A stretch of DNA of 64,000 nucleotides from Maribacter polysiphoniae (GTDB lineage Bacteria; Bacteroidota; Bacteroidia; Flavobacteriales; Flavobacteriaceae): assembly GCF_003148665.1 (NCBI RefSeq), contig NZ_QGGQ01000001.1:637762-701761 (forward strand), given 5' to 3'. The notes under the pieces were generated by a model. It was given only the letters and a program-made list of their open reading frames with translations. It searched no databases and was not told the DNA's origin. Both the position numbers and the translations under genes were made by a program. This document shows positions 51,849 through 60,728 of this stretch, piece by piece (positions within the stretch are counted from its first letter, which is position 1; each line of letters opens with the position of its first letter).

Positions 51849-52311
51849 CTAAATGAATCATATCAGCATCATGTCTAATTTCGGTATGGCGAATCACACC
51901 TCCGCTCAATCCTACATATTTGGAAATTATTGTCGAGGCCATAGCGAATAGCAAAACAATTGAAAAACCATATTTAGTGTATTTCGATTTTTTGTAGTGT
52001 AAAAACAAAGCGGCAAGGGACACCCCACCTAAAATCACAATAGTTGTAAAAAACAATTCTGCATATTCTTCATGGTTATGTAAAAGTGTTTCGCTTACTC
52101 CAGAAAAATCCCCAACAATTTCCGCTGCCCCTTCACCTGTATTAAAGGAAGCAATGGATGTCAAAGCACTGAATACAAAAATACCCAGTGATGTATTTTT
52201 TACTTGGTGGTTCTTTATGATATAGCCTGAAATCAATACCAGAAAACCAACCAAAACACCAACAATGGGTAGATGGTTTGCCACTAAATGTAAATGTGAG
52301 TCGTTCATCAT
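51820..52311 (-). CDS. DUF2231-like four-helix membrane protein
   Basis: 163 residues, four membrane segments (about 10-30, 40-58, 84-104, 112-131). His-rich spots at both membrane faces: HLHLVANHLPI at the start, LLHNHEEYAEL after helix two, and GGVIRHTEIRHDADMIHLDAD at the end. The same scaffold (H-x-H-x3-H-x-PI, HEE, GG near the last helix) recurs in the DUF2231 protein at 58810-59277. Conserved membrane His pairs suggest heme or metal binding, but that is inference. It follows the adaptor gene by 27 bp. Confidence 0.8.
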   Translation of the reverse strand: MMNDSHLHLVANHLPIVGVLVGFLVLISGYIIKNHQVKNTSLGIFVFSALTSIASFNTGEGAAEIVGDFSGVSETLLHNHEEYAELFFTTIVILGGVSLAALFLHYKKSKYTKYGFSIVLLFAMASTIISKYVGLSGGVIRHTEIRHDADMIHLDADNDSDDN

Positions 52312-52338
52312 ATTGTTTTTATTATTTAGGTTCCTGTT

Positions 52339-53508
52339 TTACTCTGTTATCAAGTTAAATGCTCCATTGGTTAGAAATTCCGTATTTGGTTTAAAATCAG
52401 CTGCATTAAGGATTTGGGTAAATCCATTGTTTGTAGCACCTATTTTGACCAATACCCTTTTGAAGTTTGTATTATCTTTTTTTACAAGTACAAAAAAGTC
52501 ATTATCAATGTTGGCAACAGCTTCGGATGGTAATGCAGGATGTTCTGCTGAAGTGGTCAGGATTTCAGCCTCAATGTACATTCCAGGGGCAAATAGTTGT
52601 ACTTCCTCATCATTTACAAGATCCCCATGTATCTCCACGGTTCTACTTTGGGCATTTATCGACTTGTTGACTAAATGAACCACACCTTTATATACATTGT
52701 TCATGTCATTTTGCAACCTTACATTGATTTGCTGACCTTTTTTAACCATAGGTAGGTCCTTTTCAAAAATCTTCAATTCTATGTGAAGGTCGTCGGTATT
52801 GGTGACGGTTAAAGCAACATCAGAAGGGTTTAGGTACATTCCTTTACCTGCGTTTATTGTAGTTGAATAACCTGATAATGGCGAAACCACACTAATGACT
52901 GATTGAATATTTTCGCCCGTAAGGGTATTCGGATTGATGTTCATAAGGCTCAACTTCTTTTTAAGGGATTGGTATTGTGCCATGGTCACGGTATATTCCG
53001 ATTCGGCCTTTAAGAAATTCTTTTTTGAAGTCACATTATCGGCCATCAATTCTTTTTGGCGTTCATAATCGGATTTTAAATAGCTCAAACGTCCTTTGGC
53101 TTCCAAGAAATCTTGTTGCACCTGAACATATTCCGGGTTTTCAATGGTGAACAATACTTGACCTTTTTCAACCTTATTCCCAGGCAATAGACTGATGTCC
53201 TTTACGTAGCCGGCAAAATAGGCGCTAACATCGGCTTGGTTCTGTGGAGGCACTGCGAACATACCGTTCGCTTTCACAACAGTATTAAACTCCTGCATCG
53301 ATATTTTCCCCAAAGCCATTCCACCCGATTTAAATTGATTTTCGGTAATTATTATTGCATCTTGGTCTTTAATCCCCGTCGTTACATCTGTGTTGGCCGT
53401 TTCTGGTTTTGCTTTTGGGTTACAGGAAGCCAATGTTAGTGTCAGTAGTAAAAGAATGCTTGTTAAACTTATAACATGGGTAAAATTGTTGACTATATTT
53501 TTCATCAT
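52339..53508 (-). CDS. RND metal-efflux periplasmic adaptor lipoprotein
   Basis: 389 residues with lipoprotein signal ending LTLASCNP (Cys about 29). The membrane-fusion-protein layout is clear: barrel-sandwich half (AYFAGYVKDISLLPGNKVEKGQVLFTIENPEY), alpha-helical hairpin (QQDFLEAKGRLSYLKSDYERQKELM, KAESEYTVTMAQYQSLKKKL), second lipoyl half (VVSPLSGYSTTINAGKGMYLNPSD), beta-barrel and membrane-proximal domain. It bridges the pump and the channel of the fused upstream protein. The pump's TAA and this ATG share one base (TAATG), a strong sign of coupling. Confidence 0.94.
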   Translation of the reverse strand: MMKNIVNNFTHVISLTSILLLLTLTLASCNPKAKPETANTDVTTGIKDQDAIIITENQFKSGGMALGKISMQEFNTVVKANGMFAVPPQNQADVSAYFAGYVKDISLLPGNKVEKGQVLFTIENPEYVQVQQDFLEAKGRLSYLKSDYERQKELMADNVTSKKNFLKAESEYTVTMAQYQSLKKKLSLMNINPNTLTGENIQSVISVVSPLSGYSTTINAGKGMYLNPSDVALTVTNTDDLHIELKIFEKDLPMVKKGQQINVRLQNDMNNVYKGVVHLVNKSINAQSRTVEIHGDLVNDEEVQLFAPGMYIEAEILTTSAEHPALPSEAVANIDNDFFVLVKKDNTNFKRVLVKIGATNNGFTQILNAADFKPNTEFLTNGAFNLITE

Positions 53509-56500
53509 TAATTGATTAGATAATTTAATTCTAAAACTGTGGCGTTATACTCATTAAGGTTCTGTAAATAGGTGATTTGAATATTTTTGGCACTTTCCAA
53601 TAGCTGTACATACTGTAAGAAATCTATCTCTCCGTTTAGAAATGATTTTGATGCACTTGTCGTTAATTCTTCTGCAAGTTTGCCGTCAGAGGTTTCATAA
53701 TAATCAACGGCTTCTTGGAATTTCTTTAAATCGGATAGCAAGCCTTGATACTTTGATTCCAGTTGTATTTTGTAATTTTCAGACTCATCGGCTATTATCT
53801 TAGTCTCTGTTTTTGCCGCATTGATTTTTGCCTTGTTCGCCCCGAACCATAACGGAATCGACACACCCGCCTGAAAACCATTGTATCGCTTGGCATTAAC
53901 ACCATTATTAGTGCCCTGGAAGACTGACATATGTAAATCTGGAAGTAATCTTTGCCTTTCCAAAGAGAGAGAGGATCGACTCAATTTTTGAGCGGAATCG
54001 TAATACAGTATTCCAGGATGATTAACAAAATTCGGTTGTTGTAATTCCAGTTTGGGTAAGCTGTTCTCTTCTACGATAATCAACGAATCTGTCTGCATCC
54101 ATTGATATAGCATCGTAAATGCTTTTGCCAAGCCTGCTTTGGTTTGTGCAAGCAAAATGGATATTTCTTTTTGCTTGGCCTCTGCGGTAAGTTTTTCCAA
54201 TAAATTGGTTGCCCCTACAGCATATCGCTTATTGGCAGCTTTGGAAAATTGACCATAGAGACTATCTAAAAATTTGTATTGTTCTACAAGACTATTATTG
54301 TATACCACATTGTAATAGGCTTTATAAACCTCTTTGGTCAAGGTTCTTTCATTTAATCGGTACTGTTGGTTTGATAACTCAACCTTATATTTTTCCACCT
54401 TGCGTTGAGCACCGTAAATCGTTGGGAACTGTAAGGACTGGCTAATCCCGAAAACATCCAATGGAAGCCCGTTATCCGCAATATTATTTTGGTCGGAACT
54501 ATAATAAACCTGGGTTTTATCCAAGTTAAAGGCACTTCCAACCAATTGTTCGGATTGCTGCACTCTTTTGGCAGAAGCTTTAAGTCCATAATTGTTCTCA
54601 ATCGCAATCTGAACTGCTTGTTCTGCATTGATAGTACTCTGTTGGGCACTTCCTACAACCGGGAGGAATATTAAGGCTATGATGCCAAGTACTTTTAAAT
54701 TTATTTTTTTCTTGATCTTAGGATGATGCCCCTTCCTATCGAACATTGCATATAGGATAGGTAGTACGATTAGGGTCAAAGCTGTTGCCGTAATCAGTCC
54801 ACCCACAACAACTGTTGCCAATGGTCTCTGTACCTCTGCCCCTGCTGAGGTCGAAATTGCCATAGGCAGAAAGCCTAAAGCTGCTGCTGCTGCTGTTAAC
54901 AATACAGGCCGCAATCTATTGTTCGTGCCCATTAAAATCCGTTTATTGATGTTGTTGACACCGTGTGCCTTCAACTCTTTAAATTCTTCAATCAATACAA
55001 TACCGTTCAATACGGCAATACCGAATAGAGCAATAAAGCCAACACCTGCCGAAATACTAAAAGGCAAACCGCGTATGTAAAGTAACATTACACCACCAAT
55101 GGCCGATAAAGGAATTGCACTATAAATCATTAAGGCTTCCTTTACGGAATCGAAAGCAAAATAGAGTAGGACAAAAATCAGAACCAGTGCGATAGGTACG
55201 GCGATTTTTAATCGGGCCGTTGCGGTACGTAGATTTTCAAATTGCCCCCCATAGCTTATAGAATAGCCGGTTGGTAGTTTAACGTCCTTTTCTATTATAG
55301 ACTGTACATCCTTAACCACAGATTCTAAATCGCGATTACGAACATTCACGCCTACCACGATGCGCCGTTTGGTATTATCGCGCGAAATTTTAGCTGGTCC
55401 CTTGGTATAGCTTATTTTTGCGAATTCACTTAATGGTAATTTCATTCCATTGGGTAATGATACCGAGGCTGTTTCAATATTTTCAATATCCCTTCTGTGG
55501 GCATCATCATAACGAATCACCATATCGAATTGCTTTTCACCTTCGAAAACAGTTCCTGCGGGCATACCTGCAAAACCCATGGTGACAACTTTATTCAAGT
55601 CTTCGATATTCAAGTTGTACTTAGCGATTTTTTGCCTGTTATATTTTACGGTCATTTGAGGTAACCCAGCGGTTTTCTCTACGGAAATATCTGCGGCCCC
55701 CTCCACGTTTTGGATTGCTTTTTCTATTTCTAAGGCTTTAGTATAGAGAACATCCAGATTCTCACCGAAAACCTTAATGGCCAAATCTGCACGTACTCCT
55801 GTAATCAACTCATTGAATCGCATTTCGATGGGTTGTGTAAATTCAAAATCAACACCTGCTATCTCCGATAAGGCTTCCTTGAATTTATCGGCTAATTCAT
55901 CCTTCGTTGCTGCAGAAACCCATTCCTTTTTTGGTCTTAGTTTTATAATAACATCACTTTCTTCCATTGACATTGGGTCTGTTGGAACTTCAGCAGCGCC
56001 TATTCGACTTACAACCTGCTCCACTTCGGGGAATTTCTTCAATATTTTTTCCATTCGAGTAGTAGCTTCAATGGTTTTACTTAAGGATGTTCCCGTTTTC
56101 AATACAGGTTGAATCACAAAATCACCTTCGTCCAATGTAGGCACGAATTCGCCTCCCATTCTAGTGTATAGGAATGCAGTAATTGCCAATAAACCTATGG
56201 CCATACCCAATACCAGTTTCTTTTTACGTAATGCCCAAGAAATAGTGGGTTGGTATTTTTCTTCAAGAAATGCGATTAGTTTGGATGAAATCGTTGGTTT
56301 TTCGGTATTTGAAGGTTTGATAAATAAAGAAGCCATTACTGGAATGTATGTGAAACACAGTACCATGGCACCTGTGAGTGCAAAACTGAATACCAAAGCC
56401 ATTGGGCGGAACATTTTACCTTCTACATTTACCAAAGAAAGAATAGGAATGAATACGATGATAATGATCAACTGCCCAAAAACTGCAGAGTTCATCATTT

Positions 56501-57842
56501 TAGACGCCCCTTGATATGTGATTTGATCTATTAAACCTTGCCTCTGGTTTTTTGGAAGAGCCAATAATTTAGTTCGTTGATTGGTGATTTTAAAGGCAAT
56601 AAACTCAACAATGATTACTGCACCATCGATGATTATTCCAAAGTCTATCGCCCCTAAACTCATCAAGTTGGCATCTACCCCAAAAATGTACATTAAGGAG
56701 AGGGCAAAAAGCAAGCTCATTGGAATAACCGATGCTACCACTAAACCAGAGCGTAGGTTGCCCAAAAGAAGTACTACTACGAAAATTACGATTAAACATC
56801 CCAAAATCAGGTTTTCGGCAATAGTAGCTGTGGTTTTTGCAATAAGTTCGCTCCGCTCAAGAAAAGGATTAATAGAAATACCAGGAGGCAATGATGATTG
56901 TATTTCGGCCACACGTTGTTTAACTGCTTCTATAACGGCATTGGAGTTGGCATCCTTCAGCATCATTACCTGTCCCAATACTTTTTCTCCTTCGCCGTTT
57001 CCTGTAATTGCACCAAAACGGTTGGCATGACCAAAGCCTACTTTAGCAATATCCCTTACAAAGACGGGTATATTTCCCGTACTTGTGACTACAATGTCTT
57101 CAATATCCTGTATGGAACCCACAAGTCCTTCACCTCTAATGAAGTAGCTTTCATTTGCTTTTTCAATATAACCGCCCCCGGCAACGCTATTGTTTTTTTC
57201 CAAAGCACTGAATACATCAAAGATGGATACGTTCATGGCGCGAAGTCGTTCAGGGTTAATAGCAACTTCATAGGTCTTTAAATAGCCTCCCCAAGTATTT
57301 ACTTCTACTACACCTGGAATACCGGAAAGTTGACGTTTTACCAACCAATCCTGAATGGTACGCACATCCGATAATGAATATTGTTCCTTATGTTTTGCAT
57401 CAACATCTATTACATATTGATAAATTTCACCCAAACCTGTGGAAACAGGGCCCATAAATGGTTTGCCAAAACCCGCGGGGATTTTTTCTTCGGCACTTTT
57501 TATTTTCTCTGCGATTAGCTGACGGGGTAAATATGTGCCTAAATTATCATTGAAGACGACTGTAACAACCGATAGACCAAACTTGGAAACGGAACGTATT
57601 TCTTTTACCCCCGGTAAGTTTGCCATTTCTAACTCTACAGGGTAAGTCAAAAACTTTTCTACATCTTCAGTAGCCAGATTTCTCGAGGTTGTGATGACCT
57701 GTACCTGATTGTTGGTTACATCGGGTACCGCACCTATAGGAATATTGGATAAGGAATATAAACCAAAGCCAATAATACCCGCAGTAAACAAGAGAACTAT
57801 GAGTTTGTGGTGTATACTGTATTGGATAATACGTTCTAACAT
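53508..57842 (-). CDS. HME-RND metal pump fused to its outer-membrane channel (CzcA-CzcC-like)
   Basis: 1444 residues. Residues 1 to about 1035 form a complete heavy-metal RND pump. The fourth helix carries the proton-relay pattern AIDFGIIIDGAVIIVE (Asp400, Asp406, Glu413), the form seen in divalent-cation CzcA-type pumps rather than Cu/Ag CusA pumps. Residues 1042-1068 look like a new signal peptide (KIKKKINLKVLGIIALIFLPVVGSAQ), and 1069-1444 are a TolC/CzcC-like outer-membrane factor with long helical hairpins. Fusion of the two is known in Bacteroidota; cleavage at the internal signal would release the channel. First gene of a six-gene run; its promoter carries the CTTAAG box. Confidence 0.95.
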   Translation of the reverse strand: MLERIIQYSIHHKLIVLLFTAGIIGFGLYSLSNIPIGAVPDVTNNQVQVITTSRNLATEDVEKFLTYPVELEMANLPGVKEIRSVSKFGLSVVTVVFNDNLGTYLPRQLIAEKIKSAEEKIPAGFGKPFMGPVSTGLGEIYQYVIDVDAKHKEQYSLSDVRTIQDWLVKRQLSGIPGVVEVNTWGGYLKTYEVAINPERLRAMNVSIFDVFSALEKNNSVAGGGYIEKANESYFIRGEGLVGSIQDIEDIVVTSTGNIPVFVRDIAKVGFGHANRFGAITGNGEGEKVLGQVMMLKDANSNAVIEAVKQRVAEIQSSLPPGISINPFLERSELIAKTTATIAENLILGCLIVIFVVVLLLGNLRSGLVVASVIPMSLLFALSLMYIFGVDANLMSLGAIDFGIIIDGAVIIVEFIAFKITNQRTKLLALPKNQRQGLIDQITYQGASKMMNSAVFGQLIIIIVFIPILSLVNVEGKMFRPMALVFSFALTGAMVLCFTYIPVMASLFIKPSNTEKPTISSKLIAFLEEKYQPTISWALRKKKLVLGMAIGLLAITAFLYTRMGGEFVPTLDEGDFVIQPVLKTGTSLSKTIEATTRMEKILKKFPEVEQVVSRIGAAEVPTDPMSMEESDVIIKLRPKKEWVSAATKDELADKFKEALSEIAGVDFEFTQPIEMRFNELITGVRADLAIKVFGENLDVLYTKALEIEKAIQNVEGAADISVEKTAGLPQMTVKYNRQKIAKYNLNIEDLNKVVTMGFAGMPAGTVFEGEKQFDMVIRYDDAHRRDIENIETASVSLPNGMKLPLSEFAKISYTKGPAKISRDNTKRRIVVGVNVRNRDLESVVKDVQSIIEKDVKLPTGYSISYGGQFENLRTATARLKIAVPIALVLIFVLLYFAFDSVKEALMIYSAIPLSAIGGVMLLYIRGLPFSISAGVGFIALFGIAVLNGIVLIEEFKELKAHGVNNINKRILMGTNNRLRPVLLTAAAAALGFLPMAISTSAGAEVQRPLATVVVGGLITATALTLIVLPILYAMFDRKGHHPKIKKKINLKVLGIIALIFLPVVGSAQQSTINAEQAVQIAIENNYGLKASAKRVQQSEQLVGSAFNLDKTQVYYSSDQNNIADNGLPLDVFGISQSLQFPTIYGAQRKVEKYKVELSNQQYRLNERTLTKEVYKAYYNVVYNNSLVEQYKFLDSLYGQFSKAANKRYAVGATNLLEKLTAEAKQKEISILLAQTKAGLAKAFTMLYQWMQTDSLIIVEENSLPKLELQQPNFVNHPGILYYDSAQKLSRSSLSLERQRLLPDLHMSVFQGTNNGVNAKRYNGFQAGVSIPLWFGANKAKINAAKTETKIIADESENYKIQLESKYQGLLSDLKKFQEAVDYYETSDGKLAEELTTSASKSFLNGEIDFLQYVQLLESAKNIQITYLQNLNEYNATVLELNYLIN

Positions 57843-57868
57843 TTTTACTGGATTATTAATTTATATCC

Positions 57869-57927
57869 CAAATGTATTTGGTGTACCTAAGAGCCATCTA
57901 AATGGTTTCTTAAGATTTGCTTAAGAA
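57869..57927 (-). promoter_or_regulatory. Promoter and response-regulator box of the metal-efflux operon
   Basis: Complement of 57869-57876 is TACATTTG, a -7 box 27 bp before the pump ATG. Upstream, CTTAAG direct repeats start at 57909 and 57920 (11-bp spacing), 33 and 44 bp beyond the far end of the -7 box. The 18-bp string TTCTTAAGATTTGCTTAA is identical to the one before the response-regulator gene. Confidence 0.8.
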
Positions 57928-57950
57928 TGGTTTCCCTTTGGTAAATGATA

Positions 57951-57981
57951 AAAAACAAAAGCCCTGAAAATTATTCAGGGC
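57951..57981 (-). terminator. Terminator of the DUF2231-rubrerythrin operon
   Basis: On the minus strand GCCCTGAA/TTCAGGGC (57961-57968 with 57974-57981) is followed by TTTTGTTTTT. It separates this operon from the pump promoter. Confidence 0.88.
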
Positions 57982-58024
57982 CTTTGCCAATCGCTACTAA
58001 ACACTAACCATCAATCAAAAATCT

Positions 58025-58732
58025 TTATAGCGCGTCTATTTTAATAAATAATTTTGCATCGGTCATGGAAATTTCACAGCGCGATGGTGCTGTGGTCGCA
58101 TAGGTGTTTCCGCAAGTTGGGCATAGATAATACACTGAAGGCAATGATTTTACATTTCCTTCTTCCAAAACTTTTAAAGCATTTATATAAAAATCCCTGT
58201 GCTTTTGTTCTACTTTGTATGCATAAGTCAAACTTATTTGTGCCATATAATTACCTGCTGCATTGGCATCCTTGATGAAGTTTGGGTACATTGTATTAAA
58301 CTCATAGCTTTCGCCTTCAATGGCATTCTTTAAATTCTCCTTGGTTGTTCCTACACTAAATTCTGGAGTAACGGTTGGTATTTCCTCTCCCATTCTTTGA
58401 ATAACGACTTTATGATTATTGGCGTGTATCAATTCCGCCCCGGATGCCGCCTTGAAAAGCAGCGCTATTTCCGGGTAGCCTTCTTCAGCCGCTTTTTTAC
58501 TGAAAGCGGCATATTTAGCATGTGCGGTCGTTTCACCTTTAAATGCATCTTTCATATTTTGAATGGTTGATTTTTGAGGGTCCTCTTTTTCTTTAACTAC
58601 CGCCATGGCTGTTTCAGCCACTTCTTTTGACGGTTTGATTTCAATTTTGTCTACTGTATTATTCTTACAAGATTGAAAAAGCATACTTGTGAATACCATT
58701 CCAATTGCTAATACCACTACTGATTTTTTCAT
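58025..58732 (-). CDS. Exported rubrerythrin lipoprotein
   Basis: 235 residues from ATG 58730-58732. Signal MKKSVVVLAIGMVFTSMLFQSC is a lipoprotein signal (Cys22). The ferritin-like diiron domain has FKGETTAHAKYAAF, ASGAELIHANNH, EGESYEF and YKVEQKHRDFY, supplying the four Glu and ExxH ligands. The rubredoxin-like tail has YLCPTCGNTYATTAPSRCEIS: the fourth Cys is Ser. Rubrerythrins reduce peroxide; an envelope location is unusual and the altered rubredoxin site may need another electron donor. The frame is open upstream to 58948, but that part overlaps the DUF2231 gene and lacks a signal. Confidence 0.92.
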   Translation of the reverse strand: MKKSVVVLAIGMVFTSMLFQSCKNNTVDKIEIKPSKEVAETAMAVVKEKEDPQKSTIQNMKDAFKGETTAHAKYAAFSKKAAEEGYPEIALLFKAASGAELIHANNHKVVIQRMGEEIPTVTPEFSVGTTKENLKNAIEGESYEFNTMYPNFIKDANAAGNYMAQISLTYAYKVEQKHRDFYINALKVLEEGNVKSLPSVYYLCPTCGNTYATTAPSRCEISMTDAKLFIKIDAL

Positions 58733-58809
58733 TTTATTTATTTTAAATATTTGACTAAGTGTATGCCCACATTTTCGTGGATTTTCTATGTCTTTTTTAA
58801 GATTCGATT

Positions 58810-59277
58810 TTAGTTGGTTGATTGATCTCCAAAATCGGGTAGTGCCAATTCTATACCTGCCCCGTGTTGAAAAACCAATTGTCCACCTAAATATCCTGTT
58901 CGTGCCACTGAACCAACTAAGGCCGTAAATAGGATGACCCCTACCCATTTAGACCATGTTCTTTCATATTTGAAATAGTACAATGACACACGAAATAATG
59001 CCGTTATACTAGCAAGCCATAACGTTATGGTTGCAGCTTCCTCGTGTAGTTCCATGGGTTTTTGTAGAATACCATCCATCATACCGTCCCCAGCATAACT
59101 TCCGCTTATATAAGCTACTATTGCCCCCAAAGCACCTAATAGCAAAAGATAAAATGAGGTATTTTTTAAAAACTGTTTTTTACTGATAAGAGCTATGATT
59201 TCTGAGAAAAATCCAACTAGGATCAGGGCAATTGGAAAGTGGATAACCATTGCGTGAATGTGTGGTGATGTTAACAT
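58810..59277 (-). CDS. DUF2231 four-helix membrane protein
   Basis: 155 residues, four membrane helices (about 10-28, 38-60, 82-98, 112-130). Conserved-looking His: HIHAMVIHFPIALI at the start, MELHEEAATI after helix two, and GGQLVFQHGAG after the last helix. It is a paralogue in layout of the protein at 51820-52311. It leads into the rubrerythrin gene 77 bp downstream, and its promoter carries four 11-bp-spaced TTAAG repeats. Co-regulation with an exported peroxide-reducing protein makes a heme- or redox-linked role plausible. Confidence 0.85.
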   Translation of the reverse strand: MLTSPHIHAMVIHFPIALILVGFFSEIIALISKKQFLKNTSFYLLLLGALGAIVAYISGSYAGDGMMDGILQKPMELHEEAATITLWLASITALFRVSLYYFKYERTWSKWVGVILFTALVGSVARTGYLGGQLVFQHGAGIELALPDFGDQSTN

Positions 59278-59302
59278 TTTAATGTGATTTTGAATTACAC
59301 AT

Positions 59303-59359
59303 CAAATGTATAGGCACCAACTTAAGGCTGAATTAAGTGAAACTTAAGTTTGGCTTAAA
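59303..59359 (-). promoter_or_regulatory. Promoter and fourfold regulator box of the DUF2231-rubrerythrin operon
   Basis: Complement of 59303-59310 is TACATTTG. Repeats start at 59321, 59332, 59343 and 59354, exactly 11 bp apart (cttaag, attaag, cttaag, cttaaa). The last two are 33 and 44 bp beyond the -7 box, as at the pump promoter. The outermost repeat contains the stop codon of the sensor kinase. Confidence 0.8.
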
Positions 59360-60728
59360 ATGAGATGGTGAACGTTGTACCTACACCAAATTCACTATCT
59401 ACATAAATTTTGGCGTTTATGGCATCGGCGGCCTTTTTGGCTATGGATAGACCTAAACCGTTTCCCGGGATGTTTTTATGGTTTAGGGCATCGGATCTAA
59501 AAAAGCGTTTGAACACATTATTTAGATCCTCTTTTTTAATACCGATACCTTCATCTTGGATTTTACAGATTATTTTTGAATCCATACGTGCGATTTCGAT
59601 ATGTATTGTGGAAGCCTCCTTAGCATATTTTATGGCATTTCCTATAATATTTTCCATGATCAATGTGGTGTAATATTGAGGTGCCATTTCTTCCAATAAA
59701 ACCCCTTTCTGGAAAGCTATTGTAAGTTTCTTTTGTAAGATAGGAGTCTTGTGCCTAGAAAGAATTTCGTCTATTATGTGAGGTAAAGGGACCAAAGAAC
59801 GGTCAACTGTTCTTGAATTGACATCTAACCTGGCAAGCAGTAAAAGTTGTTCAATCGTGGCGGTCATCCGATCTATTTCCGTAAGACTACATTTGATTTT
59901 ATCCTCATATTCCGATCGCTCTCTGGGCTTTCGAATCAATACCTCAAGCGTACCTTTTAATGTTGATAAAGGTGTTCGTAATTCGTGGGAAGCGTCAGAG
60001 GTAAATTGCCGCTTTCTTTCGATAGTATTTTCAATACGCTGTAATAGCTCGTTAATGCTAAACGACAAATCGTAGAGCTCATCTTTGTTATGTGGAAGAA
60101 TAACCCTTTCATTCAAACTATTCTGCGTAATTCTTTTTGTTGTTTCGGTTATAACCTTTACAGGTATAATCCCTCGCCCTGCCAAGTATCTGGACATGAA
60201 ATATAGTCCCGCTAAAAGAAATAAATAAGAAACAATCAAAACATTTCTTAGATTAAGCAATACCATTTTTGAGGATTCCAAGGACATGGCCGCTAGAATA
60301 AAGCCTTTGATCTTTCCATTCTGCTCGATAGGGATTTGAACTTGTCGGATAGCCCTATTGTTGAGGGTTTCGTTAAAGTGACCGCCAAATTTTTGCTCAG
60401 GATTGTAAGCGAGGACATGATTTTTCAGGTTTGGGGAATTATCCATAAATTTCCCGTTTTTATCCAATATTTGGATAAAAACAGGGTTTATCTGTACTTC
60501 TAGGTGTTCCCTTTCTTCCCACTCCTTTTTGTTCTTTATCTTAATACTATCCCCGACAATCCTTATTTCGTCGGTATGTTTTTCAGCCTCGAAAGATAGG
60601 TCATTGTCAAGATTTTGGTATACCGTTCCCTGTACTACAAAATAAACAACTGTAAAAGCCACGGCCATGGTCACGGCGGTGGCAATCATATAATGTAATG
60701 CTATTCTGTTTTTAAAACTTAATCTCAT
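59355..60728 (-). CDS. CusS/CopS-like sensor histidine kinase
   Basis: 457 residues. Helices at about 10-32 and 163-180 enclose a periplasmic sensor domain of 130 residues; then HAMP (about 183-236), HisKA with His248 (FTSDASHELRTPLSTLKGTLEVLIRKPRE) and HATPase (ENIIGNAIKYAKEA, DEGIGIKKED, NGLGLSIAKKAADAI). The H-box followed by a long RKPR segment is typical of metal-responsive CusS/CopS kinases. The signal is probably a metal ion, given the pump. Its start overlaps the response-regulator stop by 4 nt. Confidence 0.95.
   Translation of the reverse strand: MRLSFKNRIALHYMIATAVTMAVAFTVVYFVVQGTVYQNLDNDLSFEAEKHTDEIRIVGDSIKIKNKKEWEEREHLEVQINPVFIQILDKNGKFMDNSPNLKNHVLAYNPEQKFGGHFNETLNNRAIRQVQIPIEQNGKIKGFILAAMSLESSKMVLLNLRNVLIVSYLFLLAGLYFMSRYLAGRGIIPVKVITETTKRITQNSLNERVILPHNKDELYDLSFSINELLQRIENTIERKRQFTSDASHELRTPLSTLKGTLEVLIRKPRERSEYEDKIKCSLTEIDRMTATIEQLLLLARLDVNSRTVDRSLVPLPHIIDEILSRHKTPILQKKLTIAFQKGVLLEEMAPQYYTTLIMENIIGNAIKYAKEASTIHIEIARMDSKIICKIQDEGIGIKKEDLNNVFKRFFRSDALNHKNIPGNGLGLSIAKKAADAINAKIYVDSEFGVGTTFTISF

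Noticed and set aside
58733-58948. 72-residue N-terminal extension of the rubrerythrin.
   Set aside because: It overlaps the DUF2231 gene in another frame and would bury the lipoprotein signal.
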